A stretch of 64,000 nucleotides of DNA from Amphichorda felina (Eukaryota; Ascomycota; Sordariomycetes; Hypocreales; Bionectriaceae): NCBI GenBank assembly GCA_016490725.1, contig JAEMHR010000016.1, positions 62,001 through 126,000 of the forward strand. The letters are read 5' to 3'. This document shows, piece by piece, positions 45,001 through 54,592 of the stretch (positions are counted from its first letter, which is position 1; each line of letters begins with the position of its first letter). Below the pieces are notes generated by a model that was not told the DNA's origin, did no database searches, and was given only the letters and a program-made list of their open reading frames with translations. A program made the translations under genes and the position numbers.

Positions 45001-45773
45001 CATTGCACAAAGTTGGAGGACTTTGAGGAGTTGAACAAGGAAAATATCTGAGGCCGCAGGACAGTCCAAAACTGGCCAGCGTACCGCGGCCACTGAGCGG
45101 CTGCCTTGGAGTAGTCCGGTATGGCCTGGTTCCGGAGCTCGATGAAGATTTTCTCCCTATAATATTCTTCCGGCTCCCGGTCATTGAAGTCCGCATTGAG
45201 AAGCGTCAACCAATACGAAACCATATCTGCATCGGCCTCGGCCGAAGGCTTCCCTTTTCTCAGAGATCGCCATCGGCGAATCTGACCAGCTGGGACCCCT
45301 AGGGCCTGAAAATCACGCGGGGGCTCAGCCGGCAGCAGGGACATGTAGAAGAGGAGGCCATTCTGGGTGTCAGTCCAGCTAGCACCGTTAGCGATGGTTC
45401 GCTGGAACCACAGAGCCTTGGACTTGGCCTCGAGGATGGCCTCCAACGAGATGGTCTCAAGGGTCGAGTCTGTGAGTGAGTCGGCCAGGGCCTTGCAGCT
45501 GTCCAGGATCGGCGGCGAGCTCTGTATGACGGCGGATTTTGCTTGGGGATTATGATCTTTGAGCCTAGACAAGCACCCCTCGAGGGCCATGCTCAGCTCG
45601 TGAAGTTCCCTCCACAGGCCATGGTAGGCATCAACTTGGTCGTCAGGCTCACGACCGGGGCCGGATGCCTTGGAAAGTTCAAAAGCCTCTTGGGCAACAG
45701 CGTCCAAGGGGTCCCTGATAGACTTGAGGGCCTCTTTGAGGGACGCCACCGTGTACTTCCCATCCTGAGGCAT
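42084..45773 (-). CDS. Large ankyrin-repeat protein
   Basis: One uninterrupted frame of 1229 residues from the ATG at 45773; upstream extension needs a GTG. The first ~290 residues are helical and lack repeats; they may be a regulatory or NACHT-less N-domain, with no P-loop seen. Ankyrin repeats then follow in separated groups: SPLHIACAFGLPNLCRDLLSSG near 310, others near 530-700 (DSLLHTAVAADIQDTVEVLL, LTHLAAAWSDLELINGLEALG), and a last block from about 1050 to the end (PLHAACVTQF). It is probably a cytosolic scaffold. Fungal genes of this kind are numerous and fast-evolving, some in non-self recognition; no such role can be assigned here. Confidence 0.88.
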   Translation of the reverse strand: MPQDGKYTVASLKEALKSIRDPLDAVAQEAFELSKASGPGREPDDQVDAYHGLWRELHELSMALEGCLSRLKDHNPQAKSAVIQSSPPILDSCKALADSLTDSTLETISLEAILEAKSKALWFQRTIANGASWTDTQNGLLFYMSLLPAEPPRDFQALGVPAGQIRRWRSLRKGKPSAEADADMVSYWLTLLNADFNDREPEEYYREKIFIELRNQAIPDYSKAAAQWPRYAGQFWTVLRPQIFSLFNSSKSSNFVQWCLEFARGTYPSIFGPQSSSAGAILDLTDYLCSGAISPLHIACAFGLPNLCRDLLSSGSDINQSGPFGTPLLCSLVGRSIFEYRFLNGYNLPTDSVIYGNKDRVETVMILLDAGVDCRYRYHVPGDGRTRGCSIMGPAFWAALATENDDILRRVNAGGARFDETIAEFVWDIGLEKHCSEHKEFASRLFTYLFDIYLRKDLSLSEGEADGIQHIMEGAGLSFSCADGREKVEGIPDDELDTLTASMMTLDWAFGLRRLVLDPRFDPNKKSNKVGCVDSLLHTAVAADIQDTVEVLLSVGADLHAVGENGRTPVMLVESTEMLEKLVFKHGATTRDIDDTGRNLWHYAAATNDMDLLTWLCEKDPCKSYNMRAVSHKGRTPLAEAFFFIESLIDQPVRDRSPAEPLTARKLLQEWDESLSLKSPVPLTHLAAAWSDLELINGLEALGANFLQLDKDGRTALHYLNFSASAEVVRRLQELCAGAPINFEEGPTPAETIFLNFSPQFEDRHPRLSAHPSCRQGLSEEAYSLLLSRVKMDVLDYRDRCFWQRFCENIFGSAPPDRVRRISLLGKSIAIAFKCIIQAGALRAYENVTGEAAVMCFWRMESITSSSEDEIWNVQYFGPFILAVLEHCGPFYLRKFYTLPAAVELLDEAVAAQVGPLVRKLCSGGVSVMGIVDGRETMDPPLRRAIAFCPDRTIIGELLKHVTAEQLTKEGHTLFLALLRVDDARAQAEILEMLLLKGMDPNYMPPSEQRSMLGNAANYPEMARVLLKHGADPRIGPNGYNAAVCAAMVGNKDTLLEIIGRVGKDFPWTELRYGGENILMAALDRPNEEVLEVLFEHTDLEAHINDMDAGETAAHRAALRGFPGNLRVLVRHGADLTIRDLEGQTPLHAACVTQFIDHDMRTPVDEVPRLPECIEFLAEKEPRAAMIKDKEGRTALDGAAEWGGEEHMAALKRGLAMHEGEGKESVSEG

Positions 45774-46627
45774 GGTGCGGTGGGATGAGCCGACAGTCGT
45801 CAGCCAACAGGCAGCCTGGTACCGAGTCACAGGAGGCTATGAGAATGCTGTAGATGCGGTCATTGTGCAGAGCGACAGGTGTGAATATGATATCCAGACT
45901 TGGCACGGTGCTGAGTTGCTCGAATGAATGCTGGTGGATTCGGTCTATGATGAGTCGTGTGCTCGGCGAGTTCGGTTTCCATCATCAAGAATCCAAGATC
46001 GCGAAAACGCGGTGGGCCCGTACAGTGCAGTGATCGAGCCTCGGCACGGTCATCCAGCGCAGTGTCTCGGCAGACTGCACAGTGCGTGTTTGGCGCAACA
46101 CGCCTAGTGCTTGACAGTTCTTGACAGCCTTGGATTCCGTCCTCCGAGACCGCCTTCAACGCTGCCTCCCATATCACTATCACCATCACCATCATTAAAT
46201 CACCACCATTCGTCTTCATCAGCGACTCAAATATTCCGATGGCTCCTTTTCCACAGCCATCTTCTTTGGTATTATACAGCCGACCATCTGACAAAAATAT
46301 GAGAACCCTATCACAATCGTGCAGTGCCGAATACACACTTTCTCTCAGGAGCTTGAGCGTGGGGCGAGTTTGACCATCCAAACCACCACGCTTCAGGTGT
46401 CTACAACGAGCGCAGTCAGTCCCTGAAACATCAAACATCGAAACATCGAAATATCGAAACAAGCTCAAGATGACTCTGCGGAGAGCCTGGAAACTGTATC
46501 CGATGCCCCAGATTTTCCGGATTGCCAAGCCGGTAAAATCATACGGTTCTTCGTCCCTGGAACCCCGGTTCCCCAGCTTCAAACCTCCACTCCCCAACTT
46601 CTACTACTACTCTGCATCTCCACCATG

Positions 46628-46645
46628 GGGTAAACCACTTTACCC
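46628..46645. promoter_or_regulatory. Inverted pair of GGNTAAA sites (XlnR-type)
   Basis: GGGTAAA at 46628-46634 and its reverse complement TTTACCC at 46639-46645 are separated by four bases, 270-285 bp before the xylanase ATG. GGNTAAA is the published XlnR-type consensus from Aspergillus; the match is by motif only. Confidence 0.5.
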
Positions 46646-46826
46646 GCGTCTTCCTATTGAGCAATTGCTTCAGGCACCTCGGCGATGGTTGCAGCCGATT
46701 GGCCCTGTTATAGATTAGCATCAATATCGAACCATGGGGACCCAGGGCGCGCTCCGCATGTGCTCGTGATGGGGCAAAAGGATAACAGGACCACGACTCC
46801 GGGTATTTGCAAGTCCCCAACGGATC

Positions 46827-46834
46827 TATAAGTA
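46827..46834 (+). promoter_or_regulatory. TATA box of the xylanase gene
   Basis: TATAAGTA lies 80 bp before the ATG, at a usual distance for a fungal core promoter. Confidence 0.55.
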
Positions 46835-46913
46835 GGGGCTACGGCACCCACGAGGGGACTGCTTGAACCGTTTCTACCATCCCCTCGTACCCTCCTCCAA
46901 CCTATTCCCAGCC

Positions 46914-48172
46914 ATGCGGACTCAAGCCTTCACCCTGCCCTTGCTGGCAGCATCTCTTCCTCTGGCCTCAGCGCAGTTGCACCGACTGGCCAAGAAGGCC
47001 GGCCTCATGTACTTTGGTGCCGCCACCGACTCCCCAGGGCAGCGTGAGCGCGCCGGAAAGGAGGACGCCTATCCCGTCTACGACGCCATCTTCGCCAACA
47101 ACAACATGTTTGGTCAGACGACGCCGACCAACGGCCAGAAGGTGACACACGGCCACGCACCAGGATACCCAGGCTTCCGCTAACATGACTACAGTGGCTC
47201 TTCACCGAGCCCGAGCAGGGCGTCTTCAACTACACCGAGGGCGAAATCACATCGGACCTCGCCCAGGAGCAGGGCAAGATCCTCCGCTGCCACGCCCTCG
47301 TCTGGCACTCGCAGCTGGCCCCCTGGGTTGAGGAGAAGGAATGGACCCCGGAGACCCTGACGGCCGCCATCACGGAGCACGTGCAGAATGTGGCCGGCCA
47401 CTGGAAGGGCCAGTGCTACGCCTGGGACGTAGTCAACGAGGCGCTCGAGGAGGACGGCTCGTACCGCGAGTCTGTCTTCTACCAGGTCCTCGGCGAGGAG
47501 TACATCAAGCTAGCGTTCCGCCTGGCCGCCGAGGCCGACCCGGAGGCCAAGCTCTACTACAACGACTACAACCTCGAGCGTCCCAGCCCCAAGTCGGAGG
47601 CCGCGGTGGGCATTGTCAAGATGCTGCAGGAGGAGGGCATCCGCATCGACGGCGTGGGCATGCAGGCGCACTTCACTGCGTCCGAGGCCCCGACGCTGGA
47701 CGAGCAGATTGCCGTGATCAAGTCGTACGCTGCGACGGGCGTTGAGGTTGCCCTCACGGAGCTGGACGTCCGCGTCCCGACCCCTGCATCCGAGGAGAGC
47801 CTGGCTGAGCAGAAGGAGGCGTACAAGAATGTAAGCCCAAACCAAGAATCCACATCCGTTACATAACAGAGCTGACAATCTTAGGCTGTTGGCGCTTGCG
47901 TCCAGGTCGATGCCTGTGTCGGTGTCACCCTCTGGGACTTCTACGACCCCTTCAGCTGGGTGCCCGATGTCTTCGAGGGCGAGGGCGATGCCCTGCTCTG
48001 GTTTGAGGACTTCACCCCGCACCCAGCCTACTTTGGCGTTGTGGATGCGCTCAAGAATGGGACGAAGGCGTGTGGCAAGAAGTGCAAGCCCCATCATGGC
48101 AAGCCTCATCATGGCAAGCCCGGCCATGGCAAGCCTGGTCATGGCAAGCCGGGCAGGCCCTTTTCTGCCTAA
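46914..48172 (+). CDS. Secreted endo-1,4-beta-xylanase (GH10)
   Basis: Cleaves internal beta-1,4 bonds in xylan outside the cell. Exons 46914-47141, 47195-47830 and 47885-48172 are all in phase 0 and give 383 residues. The signal peptide is MRTQAFTLPLLAASLPLASA. The GH10 barrel shows LMYFGAATDS, HALVWHSQLAPW, the acid/base Glu158 in WDVVNEALEE, YYNDYNLE, GVGMQAHF, the nucleophile Glu265 in ALTELDVRV, and GVTLWDFYDPFSW. No carbohydrate-binding module is present. The C-terminus instead carries CGKKCKPHHGKP followed by repeated GHGKP units, a basic His/Lys/Gly/Pro tail not part of the catalytic fold. Both introns are 53 nt with GCTAAC and CTGACA branch sequences. Confidence 0.95.
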
Positions 48173-49088
48173 ATACATGGTTAAGAAAGGTCGCAGTGGC
48201 ATGTGGTCCAGTATATTAGTTGCAGGTGGCTCTAGGCGTAATGTTCTCCCCACGGAGACCAGATCTTTGAACCTCGAACCCGAATCCATACCAGTCATCA
48301 AGATGCGCTTCTGCATGCTTTGTTCTTTTACTCAATGGACCAGAGTCTTATAATAGAATTATGGATACATACCAGTCAGCGCTCGTGCTTCCACCCATCT
48401 ATTCGCCAAGACCCAATCGGACTGGACCGTTTAACAGCCACCACGAAGAGGTACTGGCTCAAAGGTCGCTCTTAGGTGGCGTATGGGGACCCCCGTAATC
48501 AGCAGGCTGTGCTCAGGCTGAATGCATTACTTGAGATTTATGTATTTGTACAAGCTTCGATGGCTGTGTTTATTTTAGCCATCGCTAGCGACGCCCTGAT
48601 TCTTTGGAGACGCCGGTGGCTGCTGGCTCAAATGGCGAATGTTAATTCAGTCAATTTCAATGTTGCATAGATGGCAATGACGAGGACCAACGGTTCCTGT
48701 TCTGGGAAATCCCCAGACCATTTTCCCCGATATCTGGGACACCATGTGGGAAATGAGGCGCAGTTCAACACGTTTTACAAGCCAAGAGGCGGGAACGCCG
48801 GCAGTCAGCCGTGCAGCCTCATGTTGCTTTCGTATACAAGAGATCCCTAACATGAGGCGTAGGCAACCAGAACTGAATATCCTTATGGATACTACACGGT
48901 GTCATCCTCTGTTCGAATTCCCCAGACCGAGGAATGGAATTCGTCCTCTGTGTCGAGGCATTAGGCTTGAAATTTATATTCGCTAATCAGATATCCAAAC
49001 GCAGACGCAGTCCAAACGCCACCTGATGTAACCTCAGAAGAGACCCTTCAAGAACTCCACCCCGATCCCATTATATGACAACACCGTT
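48173..49088. other. Spacer, no supported gene
   Basis: Convergent 3' flanks of the xylanase and the minus-strand membrane protein. A 64-codon plus-strand frame at 48476-48670 with one hydrophobic stretch begins only with GTG and is not accepted. Confidence 0.5.
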
Positions 49089-50117
49089 TTACCTCGTCCC
49101 ACCAGCCCCATAATTGGAAGCTTCCATCTCTGCAACAGGCTGCTGCTGCTGCTGCTGCTGTGGTGGTGTCCATCCTGACATGCCAGAAACCTCACTCTCC
49201 CTCCCAGGAGCGCCCTTGTAGCTCAGGTCCGACACATTGGGCATATCACCGCCCCCACCGGGTAGCTCCTGAACAAAGTTGCTGCTACCCCCATACGAAG
49301 CCTGCGCGCTGTGCCGGAACTGCTGTCCCTGCGACGGATCCGGCGACCCCATATGCCCCGAGTACGGCGACGGCGCACCCGGTCCGTACTGGCTGTGGTG
49401 CGACCCCTGCCAGTACGGCGGCGAGGGCTGCGCCCCCTGCGGCAGTCCCGGGCTGGCGTGCGTGGACGCGTACGGTGAGTAGGACGAGAACCTGGCCTTC
49501 TGCATCTCGGGGCTCTGCGGGGTCGACCCGGCAAAGGACTGCTGCTGCTGCTGTCCGGCGTAGGGCTCGTATGAGGTGCCGGGGGTCTGGTTGCGCTTGC
49601 GGCGGCGCAGGAAGAAGTAGACGATTCCCGCAATGACGAGCAGACCCGCGACGGCTGCGCCTGCGGCGATGCCCCCGACGGCACCCTTGGACAGGCCCCC
49701 GTCATCGCCGTCGTCTTCTGGCGTGGCCGTAGCTGTGCTTGACGCGGGTAGGAAGACGGCTGCGTCTGTCTCGCTGTCGCTCAGCTTGGCCGCGAAGAGC
49801 TTGTTAGCAGGGCAGCCGTCCTTTCTTCCGCAGGGGTTGATGCTGCAGCATCCCATGAAGGGCATATCGGGGCCTGCGCAGGTCCACCACCGGACCTTGG
49901 GGTCGTCGCTTTGACAAGCCTGCGGGCCGATCATGTTGTGTGAGAGCTTGTCATAGCTGGTGTATAGGAGGTCGTCGTCCGGGCAGACGCCATCGTCGGT
50001 TTTGCAGGCGTCTACGCTGCAGCAGCCGATGAACTTGGATGACTTTTTGTCGCAGACGTAGAAAGAGCCGCTGCCTTTGCAGGTTGTGCCCAGTTTGGCT
50101 TGGACTTCACCGGACAT
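49089..50117 (-). CDS. Cys-rich single-span membrane protein with poly-Gln/Pro tail
   Basis: Intronless, 342 residues. The N-terminal ~110 residues contain two copies of a Cys-rich module: roughly C-x-GSGSFYVC-x7-FIGCCSVDAC-x5-GVCP, and then TCAGPDMPFMGCCSINPC-x4-GCP. A single TM segment follows (VGGIAAGAAVAGLLVIAGIVYF, about 148-169), then the stop-transfer RRRKR and a Gln/Ser/Pro/Tyr-rich tail with a run of eight Gln encoded by a CAG-type repeat (about 49140-49163). No classic signal peptide is seen before the Cys modules, so the module may be translocated through the TM as a type III-like anchor. Similar fungal proteins are of unknown function; a cell-surface sensor is one possibility. Confidence 0.82.
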   Translation of the reverse strand: MSGEVQAKLGTTCKGSGSFYVCDKKSSKFIGCCSVDACKTDDGVCPDDDLLYTSYDKLSHNMIGPQACQSDDPKVRWWTCAGPDMPFMGCCSINPCGRKDGCPANKLFAAKLSDSETDAAVFLPASSTATATPEDDGDDGGLSKGAVGGIAAGAAVAGLLVIAGIVYFFLRRRKRNQTPGTSYEPYAGQQQQQSFAGSTPQSPEMQKARFSSYSPYASTHASPGLPQGAQPSPPYWQGSHHSQYGPGAPSPYSGHMGSPDPSQGQQFRHSAQASYGGSSNFVQELPGGGGDMPNVSDLSYKGAPGRESEVSGMSGWTPPQQQQQQQPVAEMEASNYGAGGTR

Positions 50118-52351
50118 GGCTGGCGATGGGTGTAAGTCCTCCTTCAGGTGGTTCTCGTGTATACAGGAAGGGAACTCAAGGAGAGTATCTCGGTCTTGGG
50201 TCTATTTCGGACTGGAGAGTGTCGGATTTGAGCGTATGTCGAACTTTCGAATCGGAATAGTGAAAAGAGTGAGGTTGCTGCCGAAGCGGAGCAAGTCGGG
50301 TCTCAAAGAAGAGAAGGATGCCAGGTCCCATGGCAACGGTCCATCATAAGGGAAAGATGCGAAGAACCTAAAAGGCCTTACATGGTAGAAGCACGTCCCA
50401 ACCCATGTCCCAGTACTCTGTACCTACCACAGTACGAATACATGTCGTTGGCCCGTGTGGAGGGACTGGAGGTCTTACTGCATATGGCGATGCATGGGAT
50501 GGGTGGCCAGCATGTAGCCACTCAGCCCCTATCCCAACTCTGGTCACTGCCATTGAGTGCCGGGGGCTAAAAAGAGGAGCATCCGCTCTTTTGGCTTGAT
50601 GGCGAAGCAGGGATAGGCTATGCAGGAATGTGCCAACACTGCCCGTACAGTTATACTACAGTTCCGTACATGAAGGGAGGGGGGAAATTTGACGGTGTTG
50701 GGCCAACAAAGCTTGAAGCCGTTAGCCCTCAAGTTGTCACAAGAGCCGTACATGGGGATGGTGCGCCGAGCGGGCAGCCCCAACAATGAGGTACTCGGAT
50801 GGTCTCCCTTGTAAGAAATCGAGTTCCGAGATGAACCTTCTGCGGCAGATGTGAGCGCTGCCCAATCTACTTGTGATGGGGGTCGGAGAGTGGTTCCAAT
50901 AGGGCTCAAGACTCGGCTTACCACTGTACTGTGTACTATGTAAGATGTAATCACCGTGTGCTGACAGTGAGAGAATTAAAGGCCAGAGCTCGCGACTCCA
51001 CCGCTATCAGTTAATAACCTGGCTTCCCGGTAGTACTAGTACTATACTGGGAGACAAGTATCTGCACTAGTGGTATTACTAGTACTATAATAGGGCTGAC
51101 ACTGTTCCCTGTTCCCTCGCGGCATCGCTGATCGCATGGCGGTGCAACAAGGATACAAGGGAGAGAATCCAACTGCTGATGCTTAAAAGATTGCGTGGAC
51201 TGGGCAGCCAGGCCACATTTGGGGAGAGCCCCGAGAACCCTGGCAACCTGGGAGGCTGAGAGCCAGAAATATCTGCTGAAGCCTGAACGTTGGCTGGTCG
51301 TGCATATAAAATATCAAGCTCATTGTTAATTCAGGATGCCAGTGGGGTGCGATGCGTTGGCGTGCAGTTTGGATGCTTTGGCACTTGGACGCGTCCACCA
51401 ACCCTCTGCTCTGTGGAGACCAGTCGGCCTCGCCGCCTGTAGCCTAGCTGCGGTACTCGCCCACTGGTCTGCTATCACGTATTCACTGCTGTGCACTGCT
51501 TGGAGCCTCATTCTCGTGTCGTCTCCTGGCCCCGGGCGGTGGAGTCGGTCTTGTGTGGCCATTGATGGATGGCTGATCGATCCCCTGCGAGTTCGTAGCA
51601 GCTAGCATGGACAGGCCAAATACGGATAGGGCATCGCAAAATGAGAATCCAAAATATCAAGGACAAAGGGGAGCGACTGCAAGGTTCGACCCCCCGGTTC
51701 TTTTCGTCGCGATGCAGCAAAAGCTGATGTATACCCGAGAGAACCCTAGGGTTTTAGTGTCGATGGACTCTCGTGTTTCTGGTAAGTTTCGAGAAGAACC
51801 CAAGGTTTGCGTGCTTGAAGTCAACAGGCGAGAACCCCTGTGAGAACCCCTGCGAGAACCTGGCAATTAGTACAGTGCTCGCCCCCAACTCCACCGCATT
51901 CCACGGGCCACCAGGAACTCCCGCTCTGGGCTCTACCAGCGCACTTCTAGGGTGCACTTCCAGCACGCTTCCAGCACGCTTCCACTATGACGCAACGCCT
52001 GCCTCGGCTCTCCCCACGAGGCCAACCTGCTTTGCCCCAGCGCATTGCCAACTTACCGTCCACCTCCGTCATTCTCTGCCAGTGCCATCCACGATGGTGT
52101 CCATTCGCTCATGGTGCATTGGTGCCCTTCTTGCATCATCACTGTATTATGTGAAGCTGCGGCGCAACTTACTTTGCGCCATTGACAGGGACGCGCAATC
52201 CACCAACGACGCGCCGCCGCCATCCAGGAGAGAGAGGCGGATGACCCTCCTGTCGCACAAATACTGGCATCAACTGATACAATAATTATCGGTACCACAC
52301 AACGGTCGACCTCGAGGGTCTTAGTGCAACTTGCTGCTTACCATCGCCACC
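50118..52351. other. Spacer with small repeats
   Basis: No convincing gene. A 170-codon plus-strand frame (51773-52285) is low-complexity and unsupported. Two identical TACTAGTACTATA motifs lie at 51034-51046 and 51077-51089. A 12-bp unit GAGAACCCCTGY is repeated at 51830-51860. The last few hundred bases are the leader of the lipase gene. Confidence 0.5.
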
Positions 52352-54592
52352 ATGACAGTGGGCAAGTCGCGGGACAGTGTCACCTCGAATGCCACCCCTG
52401 CCCATCACCACCAGAGCAACCATAATGATAATGGTCACCAGCCGACCAGGCGCATCTCCAACACGAGCCTGACCGAAAACGCCGTGCAATTCACCCAGCA
52501 GGCCGAGAAGTTGTCCTACCAGGCCCCCAGCAGCGCGCCTCCCTCGGCCGTCCCCATCCAGGCCCAGTTCGTCACACCCCAGGACCCCGTCCTCGTCACT
52601 GCCGACGACGGTCGTCTTCCCGGTGTGCCGCTGCGAGAGGCGCATAAACTCAACATTTTGCGCGAGGAGCTCCAGGGAACCCCTGAGACGGTGGACATCA
52701 AGGAAGGAAATGAGACCAAGGAGAGCATCTCCAATGTACGCGACAGCGCCGCCAAAGAGCACGGCCAGCACAAGGTCATCCATCTACCCAAGAACCAGAA
52801 TGGCTCAGCCTTGCAGAAGTCGGTAACCAGTACTCTGCGCCAGGCTATGCCCCCGTCGCACACGAACCCCCTGTTCCCCCCGCTGCCTCTGTACGGACCA
52901 CCGTCGCGGCTCCGAGACCTACAGTGTCTCTTCTTCAGGATATCGTCCTTCTTTCTGAGTCTGGCTTTTCTCGGGGCCATTGTTGTCGGCGCCCTGGTGA
53001 CGAGTATACCCTTGGTGTGCAAGCGTGTAGTATACGCGCTGACCCTGCGCGACATTGACAAGACGAGACCATTCCACGAGGAAGAAAAGCGACGCTCCGA
53101 GGTCAGGGAGGAGAAGGAGAGGGCATGGAGGGCCAGAAAGGCATTCACAGCTGCCGAAGGCGATGCAGAGAGCACTGCGGAGGAATTCCCACCCACCGAG
53201 GGCGGTAAGGATCCCATCGTGTGCGACGTCGGATACTACGCCAGGAGAGTCGGGCTTGACGTCGAGGAGTTCAAGGTGCAGACCGAGGACGGCTTCATCA
53301 TCGAGCTGTGGCACGTCTACGACCCCAAGGAGTACACCAAGCTGGACGACCACGAGCGTGACCACCGCGGCCCCGACGTCTTCCAGGGCCCCAAGAAGAA
53401 GAGGCCCATCGACCCAGAGCGCAAGCCCAAGTTCCCTGTTCTACTTGTCCATGGCCTACTCCAGAGTTCGGGCGCCTACTGCTGCAACGACGACGAATCC
53501 CTTGCATTCTGGCTGTGCAAGTCCGGGTACGACGTCTGGCTGGGCAACAACCGCTGCGGGTTCCATCCGCGTCATGTACTCCTTGAGTACAGTGACCCCC
53601 GGATGTGGTGCTGGAACATACGGCAGTTCGGCGTGTTCGATCTGCCAGCCCTCATCTCGCGTGTCCTCTACGAAACGGGCTTTGAAAAGACGGGTCTCAT
53701 CTGCCACTCCCAAGGGACAACACAGACTCTCGTCGCCCTGGCCAAGGACCAGCGGCCTGACCTGGGCGAGAAAATCACCGTCTTCTGCGCCCTCGCCCCC
53801 GCCGCCTATGCAGGCCCGCTCATCGGCAAGATGTACTTTCGATTCATGCGCATCATCTCACCGGCGCTGTTCCGCCTCATGTTCGGCATCCACGCCTTCA
53901 TCCCCTTCATGATGAGCATGCACTCGCTATTGCACCCGCGGCTATACGGCTGGCTGGGCTACAAGGTCTTCTCGTTCCTCTTCGACTGGAGCGACACGCG
54001 CTGGGACCGCGGGCTGCGCGACCGCATGTTCCAGTTCTCGCCCGTGTACGTCAGCGCCGAGTCGGTGCGGTGGTGGCTGGGGCGCGAGTGCTTCGCGCGG
54101 CACAAGTGCATCCTAGCGACCAAGGACGTGACACGGGCGGAGGAGCACGTCGACAGCGACTTGTCATCGTCGGGAGCAGAGAAGCAGGAGAATGGGATGT
54201 CCCCCGGGGGAAGACACGCGCCCGGGGCAACGGCGTGGTACAACGAGCAGGTACCGCCATTTGCGCTATGGGTGTGCGGCAACGACGACCTGGTGGACGG
54301 GCGCAAGCTGCTTCGGCGGCTGAAAGGCGGACGGGAGCCGCACGTGCAGGTATGCCACAGCAAGGTGATTGACGAGTACGAGCACCTGGATGTGATCTGG
54401 GCAGTGGACGCGGAGACACAGGTGTTCCGGGAGTTGCGCGAGGTGCTGTGGAAGACGTGCGACGTGCGCGACGAGTGCCGCGTGCCCAGGGGGTGTGAGG
54501 ACGTGGCCGAGTGGAAGCCTGAGGCTGGATGGATGCCAGTGGTCAGTCGCGAGGAGAGCGGTGAGAGCTCTTCGGCTTCGCAGGATGCATGA
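52352..54592 (+). CDS. Membrane-anchored steryl ester / triglyceride lipase (AB-hydrolase-associated, YEH type)
   Basis: Intronless, 746 residues from the first ATG (CACCATGA). A long disordered N-terminal region of about 195 residues precedes one TM segment (SSFFLSLAFLGAIVVGALVT, about 197-217). The AB-hydrolase-associated lipase region starts at VQTEDGFIIELWHVYDP, and the core hydrolase shows FPVLLVHGLLQSSG, the nucleophile elbow CHSQG with Ser453, GNDDLVD with the acid and YEHLDVIWAVD with the His. This is the order of yeast Yeh1/Yeh2 sterol ester hydrolases and Tgl1. The N-terminal TM suggests a plasma-membrane or lipid-droplet location. Substrate is inferred from the family. Confidence 0.88.
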   Translation: MTVGKSRDSVTSNATPAHHHQSNHNDNGHQPTRRISNTSLTENAVQFTQQAEKLSYQAPSSAPPSAVPIQAQFVTPQDPVLVTADDGRLPGVPLREAHKLNILREELQGTPETVDIKEGNETKESISNVRDSAAKEHGQHKVIHLPKNQNGSALQKSVTSTLRQAMPPSHTNPLFPPLPLYGPPSRLRDLQCLFFRISSFFLSLAFLGAIVVGALVTSIPLVCKRVVYALTLRDIDKTRPFHEEEKRRSEVREEKERAWRARKAFTAAEGDAESTAEEFPPTEGGKDPIVCDVGYYARRVGLDVEEFKVQTEDGFIIELWHVYDPKEYTKLDDHERDHRGPDVFQGPKKKRPIDPERKPKFPVLLVHGLLQSSGAYCCNDDESLAFWLCKSGYDVWLGNNRCGFHPRHVLLEYSDPRMWCWNIRQFGVFDLPALISRVLYETGFEKTGLICHSQGTTQTLVALAKDQRPDLGEKITVFCALAPAAYAGPLIGKMYFRFMRIISPALFRLMFGIHAFIPFMMSMHSLLHPRLYGWLGYKVFSFLFDWSDTRWDRGLRDRMFQFSPVYVSAESVRWWLGRECFARHKCILATKDVTRAEEHVDSDLSSSGAEKQENGMSPGGRHAPGATAWYNEQVPPFALWVCGNDDLVDGRKLLRRLKGGREPHVQVCHSKVIDEYEHLDVIWAVDAETQVFRELREVLWKTCDVRDECRVPRGCEDVAEWKPEAGWMPVVSREESGESSSASQDA

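Larger units (their letters stand above)
45774..46913. other. Divergent promoter region of ankyrin gene and xylanase
   Basis: A 245-codon minus-strand frame (46597-45860) runs through the ankyrin leader, but its translation is not protein-like and it overlaps a shorter antisense frame; it is not accepted. Xylanase promoter elements are listed separately. Confidence 0.5.

Noticed and set aside
45860..46597. 245-codon minus-strand open frame upstream of the ankyrin gene
   Set aside because: No family words and it covers the likely leader of the ankyrin gene; its end overlaps no splice that would join it in frame.
51681..51692. GGTTCGACCCC, resembling a tRNA B-box
   Set aside because: No A-box or acceptor stem could be paired around it.
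51773..52285. 170-codon plus-strand open frame before the lipase
   Set aside because: Contains a minisatellite, has a Pro/Ser/Thr-rich translation with no motif, and lies in the lipase promoter.
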